Origin: a virus
Length of the DNA stretch: 63,641 nt
IMG/VR virus record: IMGVR_UViG_3300032311_000461
Coordinates: 1-63,641 of that record
Strand: one strand, 5' to 3'
Below the pieces are notes generated by a model. The model did not search any database. It worked only from the letters and a program-made list of their open reading frames with translations, and had not been told where the DNA came from. Positions 56,785-63,641 of the stretch are shown piece by piece (the first letter of the stretch is position 1; each line of letters starts with the position of its first letter). A program made the translations under genes and the position numbers.

Positions 56785-57246
56785 CTATGCAAGACCCTTG
56801 CCCAACATGGCAAGACGCAGACGTTGCTGTGCCTGTTGACGAGCGAATTGAATAGACGCTCGGTTACTTTGTTGATTGAACTTGTTGGCGAATCCCGCTT
56901 CGTTTGCTTCAGTCATCTGTCCGTAGTCGAAAGCCATAGCCCCTTGGCGAAGCATCTCGTTGTCGAATCTCGCCTGAGAGTTAAAGCCTTGGTCTTCCGC
57001 ACGAATGGCGGCAGCACCCTTGGCTCCCTCTGCGGCACCGGCTGCCTCGGCCTGAGCGGCATACATCTGTTGGTTGGCACCAACGGAAAAGCCCTTGCCA
57101 GCGTTGGCCTGCAACGCATCCCTGCCTGCGGTCTGCCCCTTCTGTAGACCACTGGCATAGACGTTGTTCGCCATGTCCTCGGTAGCTGAGTCGGCAATCA
57201 GCCGGGGCGGCTTGATGCGGAACGATGTGTTGCTTGCGCCTAGCAT
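56785..57246 (-). CDS. Ala/Gln-rich helical virion-type protein
   Basis: 153 residues from ATG at 57246, 2 bases after the upstream stop. Helical and Ala/Gln/Asn-rich ('YASGLQKGQTAGRDALQANA', 'GANQQMYAAQAEAAGAAEGA', 'RASIQFARQQAQQRLRLAML'). It resembles its neighbour at 57249-57668 in composition. Probably a minor internal protein. Confidence 0.6.
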   Translation of the reverse strand: MLGASNTSFRIKPPRLIADSATEDMANNVYASGLQKGQTAGRDALQANAGKGFSVGANQQMYAAQAEAAGAAEGAKGAAAIRAEDQGFNSQARFDNEMLRQGAMAFDYGQMTEANEAGFANKFNQQSNRASIQFARQQAQQRLRLAMLGKGLA

Positions 57247-57248
57247 GG

Positions 57249-57668
57249 TTACCCAATCATTCCGATGAGGCTGGTCTGCCACTCAGAGTTCAGGCCGATC
57301 TGTTGCTCAAGCAGCTTGGCGGCGAGAGAGGACTGTTGGTTGCGCTGCCCCATCAGTTGCTTGTAGCGGCCCATCTGAGCCTGCCGCCATTGCTGGCCCA
57401 TCTGTTCGCCTTGCTTCGCCTGAGTGTTGCCCATCTCGGCATTGGCCTTCATCGTGTCACGGTTCACTTGGGCGGCATTTGAGAACGCCATCCCCTTGGC
57501 ATAATCGCTGGCAGCCCGGTCCCCGGTGGCCGTCCCGGTGTGCGGCGTGAAGGCAGAAGACTCTTTGAGAAGCCCCTGACGCAGGGACCCAGCGTTGAAC
57601 CCCTGCCCGTTGGTGGGCATCTTGGGGGCGGAATTGACGGTCGGTGCTTGTGGTAGTGGAGACTTCAT
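57249..57668 (-). CDS. Gln/Ala-rich helical virion-type protein
   Basis: 139 residues. 'DYAKGMAFSNAAQVNRDTMK', 'EQMGQQWRQAQMGRYKQLMG', 'QQSSLAAKLLEQQIGLNSEW'. Amphipathic helices, no Cys. Four bases separate it from the next gene upstream. Likely one of a group of small ejection proteins. Confidence 0.6.
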   Translation of the reverse strand: MKSPLPQAPTVNSAPKMPTNGQGFNAGSLRQGLLKESSAFTPHTGTATGDRAASDYAKGMAFSNAAQVNRDTMKANAEMGNTQAKQGEQMGQQWRQAQMGRYKQLMGQRNQQSSLAAKLLEQQIGLNSEWQTSLIGMIG

Positions 57669-57671
57669 GGA

Positions 57672-58313
57672 TTACCCCAACAGTGAGCGGGCAAGTGGGC
57701 TTTGAGCATAGGCGTGGGGAGTGAACGTCCGGTTCCCCTGCCCGTCATAGCGGAGCGTGTGCCCGCCCAATCCTGCCATCCCCAAGAGCAAACGGTTACG
57801 GGCCTGACGGGCGGCATCACTTCTCTGAAACCCGCCGCCAAATCCACCCTGAGGTTCAGCTTGTGCCCGCTGGTTGGCACCCTGTTGCCGCAGTGACTCC
57901 ATCTCGTATTCGTGCTGGCGTTCCCGCTCATGCTCTGCCAGCTTCCTGCGGGACTCCATCTCATGGCCGATGGCTGCGTTGGTGGCAGCGAACATATCCT
58001 GTTGGGCACCGAAGTGCTGGGCAGCCATCGGGTGCTGCCACTGCGGGAGAGGAGCGTCACCCATAGCGTTGGCGTGGGCTACCGCATGGCCTGCTGCGGC
58101 ACGGGGGCGGGCCTGACCGTGGCCTTGGTTACGCTCCTTGGCAGCTTGCTGAACCATTCCCTGCCGGAAGGACTGCCCCTTGTCGGGGGTCCAACGCGCG
58201 TGCATATCCTCATTCATCATCTTCTGGGCTTCTTCAGGGTCATCCGAATACATATCCGGGGTTACGCCCTGAGAGCGATAGGCCAAGCCGTAGTTGAAGT
58301 TGTTGAATGCCAT
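57672..58313 (-). CDS. Helical structural-type protein
   Basis: 213 residues; helical with His/Gln/Arg-rich middle (QAAKERNQGHGQARPRAAAG, EMESRRKLAEHERERQHEYE) and Gly-rich region (GGFGGGFQRSDAA). The ATG at 58313 comes 16 bases after the start of GGGACATAAGTA, so it opens the ejection-protein cluster. Confidence 0.6.
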   Translation of the reverse strand: MAFNNFNYGLAYRSQGVTPDMYSDDPEEAQKMMNEDMHARWTPDKGQSFRQGMVQQAAKERNQGHGQARPRAAAGHAVAHANAMGDAPLPQWQHPMAAQHFGAQQDMFAATNAAIGHEMESRRKLAEHERERQHEYEMESLRQQGANQRAQAEPQGGFGGGFQRSDAARQARNRLLLGMAGLGGHTLRYDGQGNRTFTPHAYAQSPLARSLLG

Positions 58314-58317
58314 GCCT

Positions 58318-58350
58318 TACTTATGTCCCGGTCGGCTCAAACTGAAACGC
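58318..58350 (-). promoter_or_regulatory. Late promoter-like repeat, copy 3 (ejection-protein cluster)
   Basis: Minus strand: TAGCGTTTCAGTTT, then GAGCCGACCGGGACATAAGTA, and ATG four bases later. It matches the copy at 11668 (AGCGGTTCAGTTT ... CCGGGACATAAATA) in both halves with the same spacing. Confidence 0.55.
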
Positions 58351-58762
58351 TACCTTCGGCTTTTCGCTCTGCCAGCGTAACCGCAGCCATAACCAAGGCC
58401 CTCCCGGCCATGCGGACAAACGGCAGGCCCCGCTTCTTGGACTCTTCCCCTAGCCAATCAACCACTGTCTCAATGTTATCCTTAACCCACTGGCATCCCA
58501 TCTTGTCCATGTAAGCAGCCCTTGAGTTACAGCTACAAGTCGGGGAAGCCGTAATGCCAATCCGTTTCAACAGGCCCTTGAGTTGGACCCCGGCCAGACA
58601 CTTCGGCTGCTCAGGGCCACGGGCGTGGGGGTAGCTTTCGTGAGTCTCGTCTATGACCCACAGGTCCCCCTTCTGCTTGACTACACATGGCATGACCTCT
58701 TCAAGGGTGTAGCCCCGCTCTTGGCATCTGGCTATCAGGTTGTCTTTGTGGCAGGCGATCAT
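58337..58762 (-). CDS. Small Cys-containing protein of a family common in (planctomycete?) phages
   Basis: 141 residues from ATG at 58762 (ATGA overlap; AAAGGAGA upstream). Pattern: 'VQLKGLLKRIGITASPTCSC', 'NSRAAYMDKMGCQWVKDNIE', 'TVVDWLGEESKKRGLPFVRM'. The 'G-I-T...C-x-C..R...M-D..G......N...I..W-L..E...R' signature recalls a family of unknown function that I associate with planctomycetes and related phages. The His/Cys residues (ACHKDNL, PCVVK) near the start may bind metal. Confidence 0.6.
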   Translation of the reverse strand: MIACHKDNLIARCQERGYTLEEVMPCVVKQKGDLWVIDETHESYPHARGPEQPKCLAGVQLKGLLKRIGITASPTCSCNSRAAYMDKMGCQWVKDNIETVVDWLGEESKKRGLPFVRMAGRALVMAAVTLAERKAEGSVSV

Positions 58763-60327
58763 GGGAGGGGGTTCTCCTTTACCGCAGGACAAAGCGACTG
58801 ATCCGGCGAGAACTCTGGCTGTGCGCTGCCATCAATACAGCCACAGTCCGCGTTGTATTCGCAGCACACGCGGACACAGGTGACAAAATTACCGTCTGCG
58901 TCGTAATCAGCCTGCCACTCGTCACATACCTTTTGGCCTTCGCACGTTGGCGGCGGCGGCTCTCGGCAAGGGGCTTGAGTTGCCATAGGGGCACCACCCA
59001 TTTGCTCGCAATCTTTGATCGCGTCGAGTGTGTCCTGTAGATAGTCTCCGTTCTCCTCAAATCCGCAAGCAACCGGCGTGGATTTGATGCAAAAAATCGC
59101 CCCACCTGCCTCTATGCAGTCATACCCATCTGGGCACCCGTCGCACGTTTCCGGGTAAGCTCCAGAATCACACTCGACACAGCACTCCTTGTCCGGTGGT
59201 GGCGGCGGATTGCAGGCAGCTTCGCATTCCTTGCTGGTGTCGTAGGGTCCAGACACTATTTCCCAGATGTCTGGATTAAAGTCTGTTTCCCTCATGCAGA
59301 ACTTGCTTTGACCAACGCAGTCGGTAAGGGTTGCCTGCGGCCCGTCTATCGTCGCTGGGATTGATGGGTATTGGCAGCCTAAGCCCGGCGGGCACCCCAC
59401 GTTTCGGCAGTCTTGGAAACCGCCCTCCCAGCTAGGAACACCTCCATTTATAACAACTCGCCAGTTGCAGTAGTTCTTGCCCGCATCGCAATACGGCTGC
59501 ACACAGATATACCTAATAGGGGGCGGGCACAATCCGTCGTAGTCATCAGAGCCAGCGTCCAGCCCCTTTTCTTCCCATTTGCTTGGCGGGCAGTTGTTGC
59601 TGCTGTCTAGGATTCTGGCCCTCGCACTGCTGACTTGCCTGTCTTTGTTGGCTAGGTCGCAGGCCACTGACAACGGGCCACATAGCTCAAACAACTGCGG
59701 CCCTAGGTCTGCTGCCCCACCTGCGCCTTTGACTACAGCACCATCTTTGTTCAGGAACTCAATCTCCAAACTAGCCTTAGATCGACTGTCTGCGGAGTCA
59801 TCAAAGCAACCGTCTGGCGGGGACCAATCTGTCTCGATGATCACGCAGAGCAACTGACCGCCGCCATTTGGGTCATCCCGCTTCTCTAGTCTTAGGCTCG
59901 TTATGGAGGGAGGCGGGAAGCACTTGCACTCCTCCAAGCAATCCGCCTCGACATCTTCTTTGTTCGGATTGCCCCCTCTTCCAATGCAATCGTTGGTATA
60001 TGCGGGCCTGTTGACTAGCTCACCGCTTTCGCAGAACCAGCAATCACACGGGGGATTGGGGTTTTTTTCGTACCACTGATTGCAGGCATCCTCGCTGCGG
60101 CAGTCGTAGGGAGCATCACCGCACTGGCTTTCAAGGAATGGGTTGTCATCTATCCGGTCTGGCCTGCACTTGCCGGTAGAGCATGGATCAGGGGGAATCC
60201 ATGTGCAGTATTTGCCGGGAGGGCAGGGGCCGTCGCCACAGCATGAGCATTCCGCAATGTTGTCAGTCTTGACAAACTTGCCGTTCTTCTTCAGGAACTT
60301 GCCGTCCTTTTTGACCAACTTGCCCAT
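58759..60327 (-). CDS. Very Cys-rich virion-associated protein
   Basis: 522 residues from ATG at 60327 (TGATG coupling). It begins with KKDGKFLKKNGKFVK repeats, then several dozen Cys distributed along the chain in short motifs such as CSCCGDGPCPPGKYC, CDCWFCESGE, CEQMGG, CVRVCCEYNADCGC. Spacing resembles extracellular disulfide-rich or EGF-like domains more than zinc ribbons. It is encoded between a collagen-like gene and the ejection cluster. A disulfide-stabilised fiber or spike is plausible. Confidence 0.6.
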   Translation of the reverse strand: MGKLVKKDGKFLKKNGKFVKTDNIAECSCCGDGPCPPGKYCTWIPPDPCSTGKCRPDRIDDNPFLESQCGDAPYDCRSEDACNQWYEKNPNPPCDCWFCESGELVNRPAYTNDCIGRGGNPNKEDVEADCLEECKCFPPPSITSLRLEKRDDPNGGGQLLCVIIETDWSPPDGCFDDSADSRSKASLEIEFLNKDGAVVKGAGGAADLGPQLFELCGPLSVACDLANKDRQVSSARARILDSSNNCPPSKWEEKGLDAGSDDYDGLCPPPIRYICVQPYCDAGKNYCNWRVVINGGVPSWEGGFQDCRNVGCPPGLGCQYPSIPATIDGPQATLTDCVGQSKFCMRETDFNPDIWEIVSGPYDTSKECEAACNPPPPPDKECCVECDSGAYPETCDGCPDGYDCIEAGGAIFCIKSTPVACGFEENGDYLQDTLDAIKDCEQMGGAPMATQAPCREPPPPTCEGQKVCDEWQADYDADGNFVTCVRVCCEYNADCGCIDGSAQPEFSPDQSLCPAVKENPLP

Positions 60328-60980
60328 CAGCAATTCACCGTGTCTTTGAGTTGCTTCTCAATAGACTTAACCTTATCGTCTAGCTTTTCGAGTCGGTCGC
60401 AAATGCTGGCACGGTCAGTTCCGCAGTCTCCAAATCTGTTGGCTTGCTGTTCAAGGATTGAGCATGGGTCCTGACCCTTGAACTTCCCCTTACAGCACTT
60501 GAGGCAGTTAGTCGGCTTTTCGTCTTCTTCCTCAAGTGCTTTGATTCTTTTGGCAAGGTCTTTTAGCTGCTTGTACAGGTCGCTCAGGTCTACCCCGCCG
60601 CCACGGGTAATGATGGTGGTGATGCCGTCCTGACCGGCCTGACCCTGCATACCGTCTTGGCCGTCTTGCCCAGTGGCCCCGGTAGCACCCCTCGCCCATG
60701 CCCAGAGCCCGTCCTTGCCAGCCCTACCGGCAAGCCCGGGTTGTCGATCCTCTTCAGGGGCACTGAAGCGATTCCTGAAGGCAGCACCATCGCTGTTGGC
60801 CCGGGAGATGTTTTCGAGGTTGGCAGAAGAGTTATCACCACTGCCACCGTTTGCACGGTAGTCGTAGTACATTGCTATTGCTGAAGACAGTCGGGCGGCT
60901 ATGTCCTGTGACTGGCCGGGCGGGATGCCAGTCTGAGTAAGCAGGCTTTGGATTTCGTTGATTGCTTTTTCGTAGGACAT
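60327..60980 (-). CDS. Collagen-like / coiled-coil virion protein
   Basis: 217 residues. Helical start (MSYEKAINEIQSLLTQTGIP), a collagen-like tract at about 80-125 (GATGATGQDGQDGMQGQAG), a coiled coil (DLSDLYKQLKDLAKRIKALE), then Cys (NCLKCCKG, CSILE, CGTD) and a second coiled coil (RLEKLDDKVKSIEKQLKD). Probably trimeric, and may bind the Cys-rich protein encoded next. The start overlaps the nozzle-gene stop as TAATG. Confidence 0.68.
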   Translation of the reverse strand: MSYEKAINEIQSLLTQTGIPPGQSQDIAARLSSAIAMYYDYRANGGSGDNSSANLENISRANSDGAAFRNRFSAPEEDRQPGLAGRAGKDGLWAWARGATGATGQDGQDGMQGQAGQDGITTIITRGGGVDLSDLYKQLKDLAKRIKALEEEDEKPTNCLKCCKGKFKGQDPCSILEQQANRFGDCGTDRASICDRLEKLDDKVKSIEKQLKDTVNC

Positions 60981-63641
60981 TACTCGCTCCCGGCGGCTGC
61001 AACTCCATCTAAATCTACAGAGTGGATTACAACGGGGCCAGAGTTACTTTGCTGCCCATGTAGGCGAACAGATACATGGGAGTCATTGCCATAGAAAGCC
61101 TCTATGGTCTTGCCCGCAAACAGGGCTCTGGCAATGCCGTGCGACTCGGCCTCTTGGTGGGGCAGCTTGACCATGTTGACAAAGGCTTCCGGTGCCTCCA
61201 TGTCATGGATGAACCCCACCCCGCGATCCCTCATGGCTACGTTGCCTCGGGGGGTGTTGCTGCCGTTGTAAAAGTTGGACAGTTTCAGCAAGGAATCGGA
61301 GTCAGTTGGCCGATAGACCACGGCGACATTGCGGGAGTTTTGCTGACCACCGTTCTTGGCAGTGGAATCGGTGATGAACTCCATGTTCCCGGTGCGGAAT
61401 GCGTAGTCCACAGGTGTGCCATCGTCCGTAAGACCATCGGCAAACAGGTGGAGGTTCGACTCACTGGCAGTGATGGCTTGGATAGAGCCATCTTCCATCC
61501 GCGCCTCGGTGGCGGCACTGAAAACGTAGGGGTATTTCTCCTGCCAGTAGGTCTTGGAGTCGGGGTCATAGACAATCTGGCGGGATGGGTAGATGCCCTC
61601 GTCCCCGTTGAATGAAACGTGGATGCGGATGACCCCCAAGTTCTTGTCTGCCCTCACGAAGAACCATTCCCGCTTGCTGAAATCAATGGTGTCCACGGTC
61701 GGATCGGGACTGGTTCGGAACAAGCTGGCGATGTTGTCCGATATGTCCTCGACCTGACCCTGAGGATCAAGCGTGTAGAAGCCGTTGTCATCCAAGAGGT
61801 AGCCAGTGCCCATCCAGATGTCCCAGCACCTCTGATTCAGGCAGCCTCGGTAGGCAACCAAGGAGGTGGTGGCATCCATCTCGGGCCGGGAGACAAAGTT
61901 CAGACGGTTTATGTGCCTCGACTGGCAGACCATCAAGGCTCCTGCGTAGGGGATCAGTGCCGTGACGTAGTCCGTATCGCGGACGTTGGACTGTAGAGGT
62001 AGCTCATTGGTTTCGGGAACAGCCTCGGGCTTGTCGGCCTCGGAGAACAGCAAGGTGTTGGGGCGTTTCCCTGTGGTGTCCACCCCCAGAAAAGTGCGGT
62101 CCTGAAACACCACACCCACCGCGAAATCAGAACTGGCTATACCGTACTTGTTCAGATTCAGGCTGCCGTCTGAGTAGAGAATAGGCTGGGTTTCGTAGCC
62201 TTCTCTCTTGGTGTCCTGAACTAAGTCGGCATCTGACAGAAGGTCTTCGTAGGTGATGATTCCCGGCGACAGCCTGCCATTGTCGGCAGTTGTTCCTATG
62301 GGAAGTTTTGCCACTCGGAATAGCTGGGTGGCCTGATTGCTACTGGACCGCCAAAGCTCTACATGAGTGGCAGTTGCTGGAGGGGTGCCCGGGAGCGTCC
62401 ATGTGAGCTTCTTTGCCACATCCCCGCAGTCCACCTCATTGACGGGACTGAGGTTTGAGTAGATCGGGCCACCGCTTTCCTTGCTCACGTTCTCGTTGGA
62501 GTATCTGTAGTAACACTGATATTTGCCCCGGAAGTGGGCCCTGACGATAGCCAGTCCCTTAGCACCACCAACGTCCCCGGCAGTGTTCACAATCTTGGGT
62601 GGGAAGAGATATAGCTTGTTGGGCTCATCAAGGATCAGCTTGGTGACCTTGCCGTCACAATCAACCTCGGTGTTGATGATGTCGCCATCTTCAGTCGTGA
62701 ATGTCGGGGGAGTGAGGTATCCCGAACCACCATTGGTCACGGTGGTTTTAATCTTCCTCTGCTTGTACGGGTTTGCGTCGATGATCGAAATAAGATCGGG
62801 TGCGCTAGGTCCGTACCGGGTGACACCTTCCGCTTTCAGTTGGCATTGCTGGTATGTTCTGCAATCTGGGCCGACACCACCCCAGCCTGACGAGAATGCG
62901 TTGGCTACATGAACCTGTGCAGTGACAACATCCCCGGGTTGGTAGCCAGAGCCAAAGTCATACACCTGAACGCGAACACCAAAGTCGCTCAGTTCAGTGC
63001 CGTCTGAGTTCTGGTCGAGGCAGTTGCCGTTGTATGGGCCACCGTCAAGCCAGAAGATAGCCTTGGCACCACTGCCAGAGCCGCCAGTTGCATTGACGAT
63101 GATGCCCTGCCCTTCGCGGGCGTAGCTAGACAAGCAGAACCAGAACCAAGTGGGAAGCTCGGAGATCTCCCAGTACACGATCCCAGTGTCAGGGTCACCC
63201 TTGGCGTGACCATCCTCTAGCTCAAGAACTGCCGTTGCTCCAGTTCCAGTTGCCGGGCCGTTGGGTGTGTCGGTGAATGTGACGCAGGGAACTGTTGTGT
63301 AGCCGGCACCGTTGCTGACCATCTCAGTCTCTGACACCCGTGCGTCAGCGATGCGGGAGAGTGCCGTGGCTTGCTTGCCACCTGCGGGAGGAGCAGCAAT
63401 GCTGACAGCAGGGGGAAGGTTGTAGCCGTTGCCTGCGTCGATGATGTCTACACGGGCAACATAGTAGCTGGCAGCGGTGTCGATGGTGATCTCGGGCTTA
63501 TCCGCTGGGGCATCTAAGCCAACTGGTCGAACAGTACCCGATGAGTCCCGCACTAATCCACGCTTGCCATACCCTTGGTAGATGTAGACCTCTCCTCTGC
63601 GACCTTGGGAGAAGGCCACTGGGTGATCCCCGGTGAACTGA
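60980..63641 (-). CDS. Tail nozzle/hub-like structural protein, C-terminal part (gene wraps round the circle)
   Basis: The 3' part of the 978-residue gene that begins at 398. Repeated beta motifs run through the chain ('NAGNGYNLPPAVSIAAPP'-type, 'VVTNGGSGYLTPPTF', 'YDFGSGYQPGDVV'), then 'LLFSEADKPEAVPETNELPL', 'TALIPYAGALMVCQSRHINR' and 'LDDNGFYTLDPQGQVEDISD', the pattern of beta-propeller tail nozzle proteins. The 5' end lies beyond the window edge (398 to 1). The sequence 63519-63641 is the assembly overlap. Confidence 0.78.
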   Translation of the reverse strand, partial: QFTGDHPVAFSQGRRGEVYIYQGYGKRGLVRDSSGTVRPVGLDAPADKPEITIDTAASYYVARVDIIDAGNGYNLPPAVSIAAPPAGGKQATALSRIADARVSETEMVSNGAGYTTVPCVTFTDTPNGPATGTGATAVLELEDGHAKGDPDTGIVYWEISELPTWFWFCLSSYAREGQGIIVNATGGSGSGAKAIFWLDGGPYNGNCLDQNSDGTELSDFGVRVQVYDFGSGYQPGDVVTAQVHVANAFSSGWGGVGPDCRTYQQCQLKAEGVTRYGPSAPDLISIIDANPYKQRKIKTTVTNGGSGYLTPPTFTTEDGDIINTEVDCDGKVTKLILDEPNKLYLFPPKIVNTAGDVGGAKGLAIVRAHFRGKYQCYYRYSNENVSKESGGPIYSNLSPVNEVDCGDVAKKLTWTLPGTPPATATHVELWRSSSNQATQLFRVAKLPIGTTADNGRLSPGIITYEDLLSDADLVQDTKREGYETQPILYSDGSLNLNKYGIASSDFAVGVVFQDRTFLGVDTTGKRPNTLLFSEADKPEAVPETNELPLQSNVRDTDYVTALIPYAGALMVCQSRHINRLNFVSRPEMDATTSLVAYRGCLNQRCWDIWMGTGYLLDDNGFYTLDPQGQVEDISDNIASLFRTSPDPTVDTIDFSKREWFFVRADKNLGVIRIHVSFNGDEGIYPSRQIVYDPDSKTYWQEKYPYVFSAATEARMEDGSIQAITASESNLHLFADGLTDDGTPVDYAFRTGNMEFITDSTAKNGGQQNSRNVAVVYRPTDSDSLLKLSNFYNGSNTPRGNVAMRDRGVGFIHDMEAPEAFVNMVKLPHQEAESHGIARALFAGKTIEAFYGNDSHVSVRLHGQQSNSGPVVIHSVDLDGVAAAGSE
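63519..63641. repeat. Terminal direct repeat (circle closure), right copy
   Basis: Second copy of bases 1-123. It lies inside the tail-nozzle-like gene, which continues in the left copy up to the ATG at 398. Confidence 0.93.

Noticed and set aside
63617-63619. GTG as the start of the nozzle-like gene
   Set aside because: The frame continues upstream through the circle junction to a properly placed ATG at 398 that overlaps the previous stop codon.
1-63641. CRISPR array, insertion sequences, DNA or RNA polymerase genes
   Set aside because: I looked for regularly spaced repeats, transposase motifs and polymerase motifs and found none.

Overview
This window is a complete phage genome, assembled as a circle and cut open at an arbitrary point. 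The first 123 bases (1-123) recur at the right end (63519-63641), so the unit is about 63,518 bp. The cut falls inside one gene: the 978-codon tail-nozzle-like gene runs on the minus strand from 398 to 1 and continues, in frame, from 63518 down to 60980. Terminase, portal, scaffold, capsid, tail-nozzle and collagen-like fiber genes together with a tyrosine integrase point to a temperate tailed phage. No long tail tape-measure, sheath or baseplate genes are visible and large internal virion proteins are present, so a short-tailed (podovirus-like) virion is most likely. The host is a GC-rich bacterium. A copy of the 3' half of a tRNA-Gly(CCC) gene next to the integrase is probably the attachment site. 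The small Cys-rich family at 58337-58762 reminds me of proteins common in planctomycetes and their phages, but that host assignment is only an inference.

Layout. (1) Late block, minus strand, 26286 down to 1 and on from 63518 to 48907, about 41 kb: small proteins, two internal virion proteins (one with an HExxH motif), scaffold, major capsid, a decoration-like protein, a membrane/secreted cluster (HExxH metallopeptidase, membrane protein, CAP-domain protein, lipoprotein-like protein), small- and large-terminase genes, an HNH endonuclease, portal, then a long run of modular fiber genes with collagen-like repeats, neck and nozzle genes, a very Cys-rich protein, and finally a set of large ejection/internal proteins. 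(2) Early block, plus strand, 27.6-38.0 kb: about 25 mostly unrecognised small genes, a DUF932-like gene, a LexA-type DNA-binding domain and a serine recombinase. (3) Middle block, minus strand, 48.0-37.9 kb: HNH-like nuclease, RecE-like exonuclease, ERF annealing protein, CsrA, HNH nuclease, SF2 helicase, PD-(D/E)xK nucleases, zinc-ribbon proteins, MazG and DUF5664 nucleotide hydrolases, and a sigma-factor-like protein. (4) The integrase, plus strand, 48.1-48.9 kb. I find no DNA polymerase, primase or RNA polymerase, so replication and basal transcription presumably use host machinery.

The most unusual part is the early block. The gaps between its genes hold dense RNA structure: three well-formed type II hammerhead ribozymes (28809, 29679, 31470), four small three-way-junction RNAs with a canonical tRNA T-arm but no anticodon arm (27928, 28461, 29261, 30130), and eight copies of a module made of a 7-bp hairpin with a GGA/AGA triloop followed by CCCTCTGG. 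In other gaps that module leads into an intrinsic terminator. The stems covary between copies. The phage also encodes CsrA, whose family binds GGA in RNA hairpin loops. Together these suggest an operon punctuated by self-cleaving and tRNA-like processing signals, possibly with CsrA-type control. In the late block, three near-identical CCGGGACATAARTA motifs sit right before three gene clusters and may be late promoters for the phage sigma factor. A 690-bp gene-free stretch at 41563-42254 may encode a large structured RNA.
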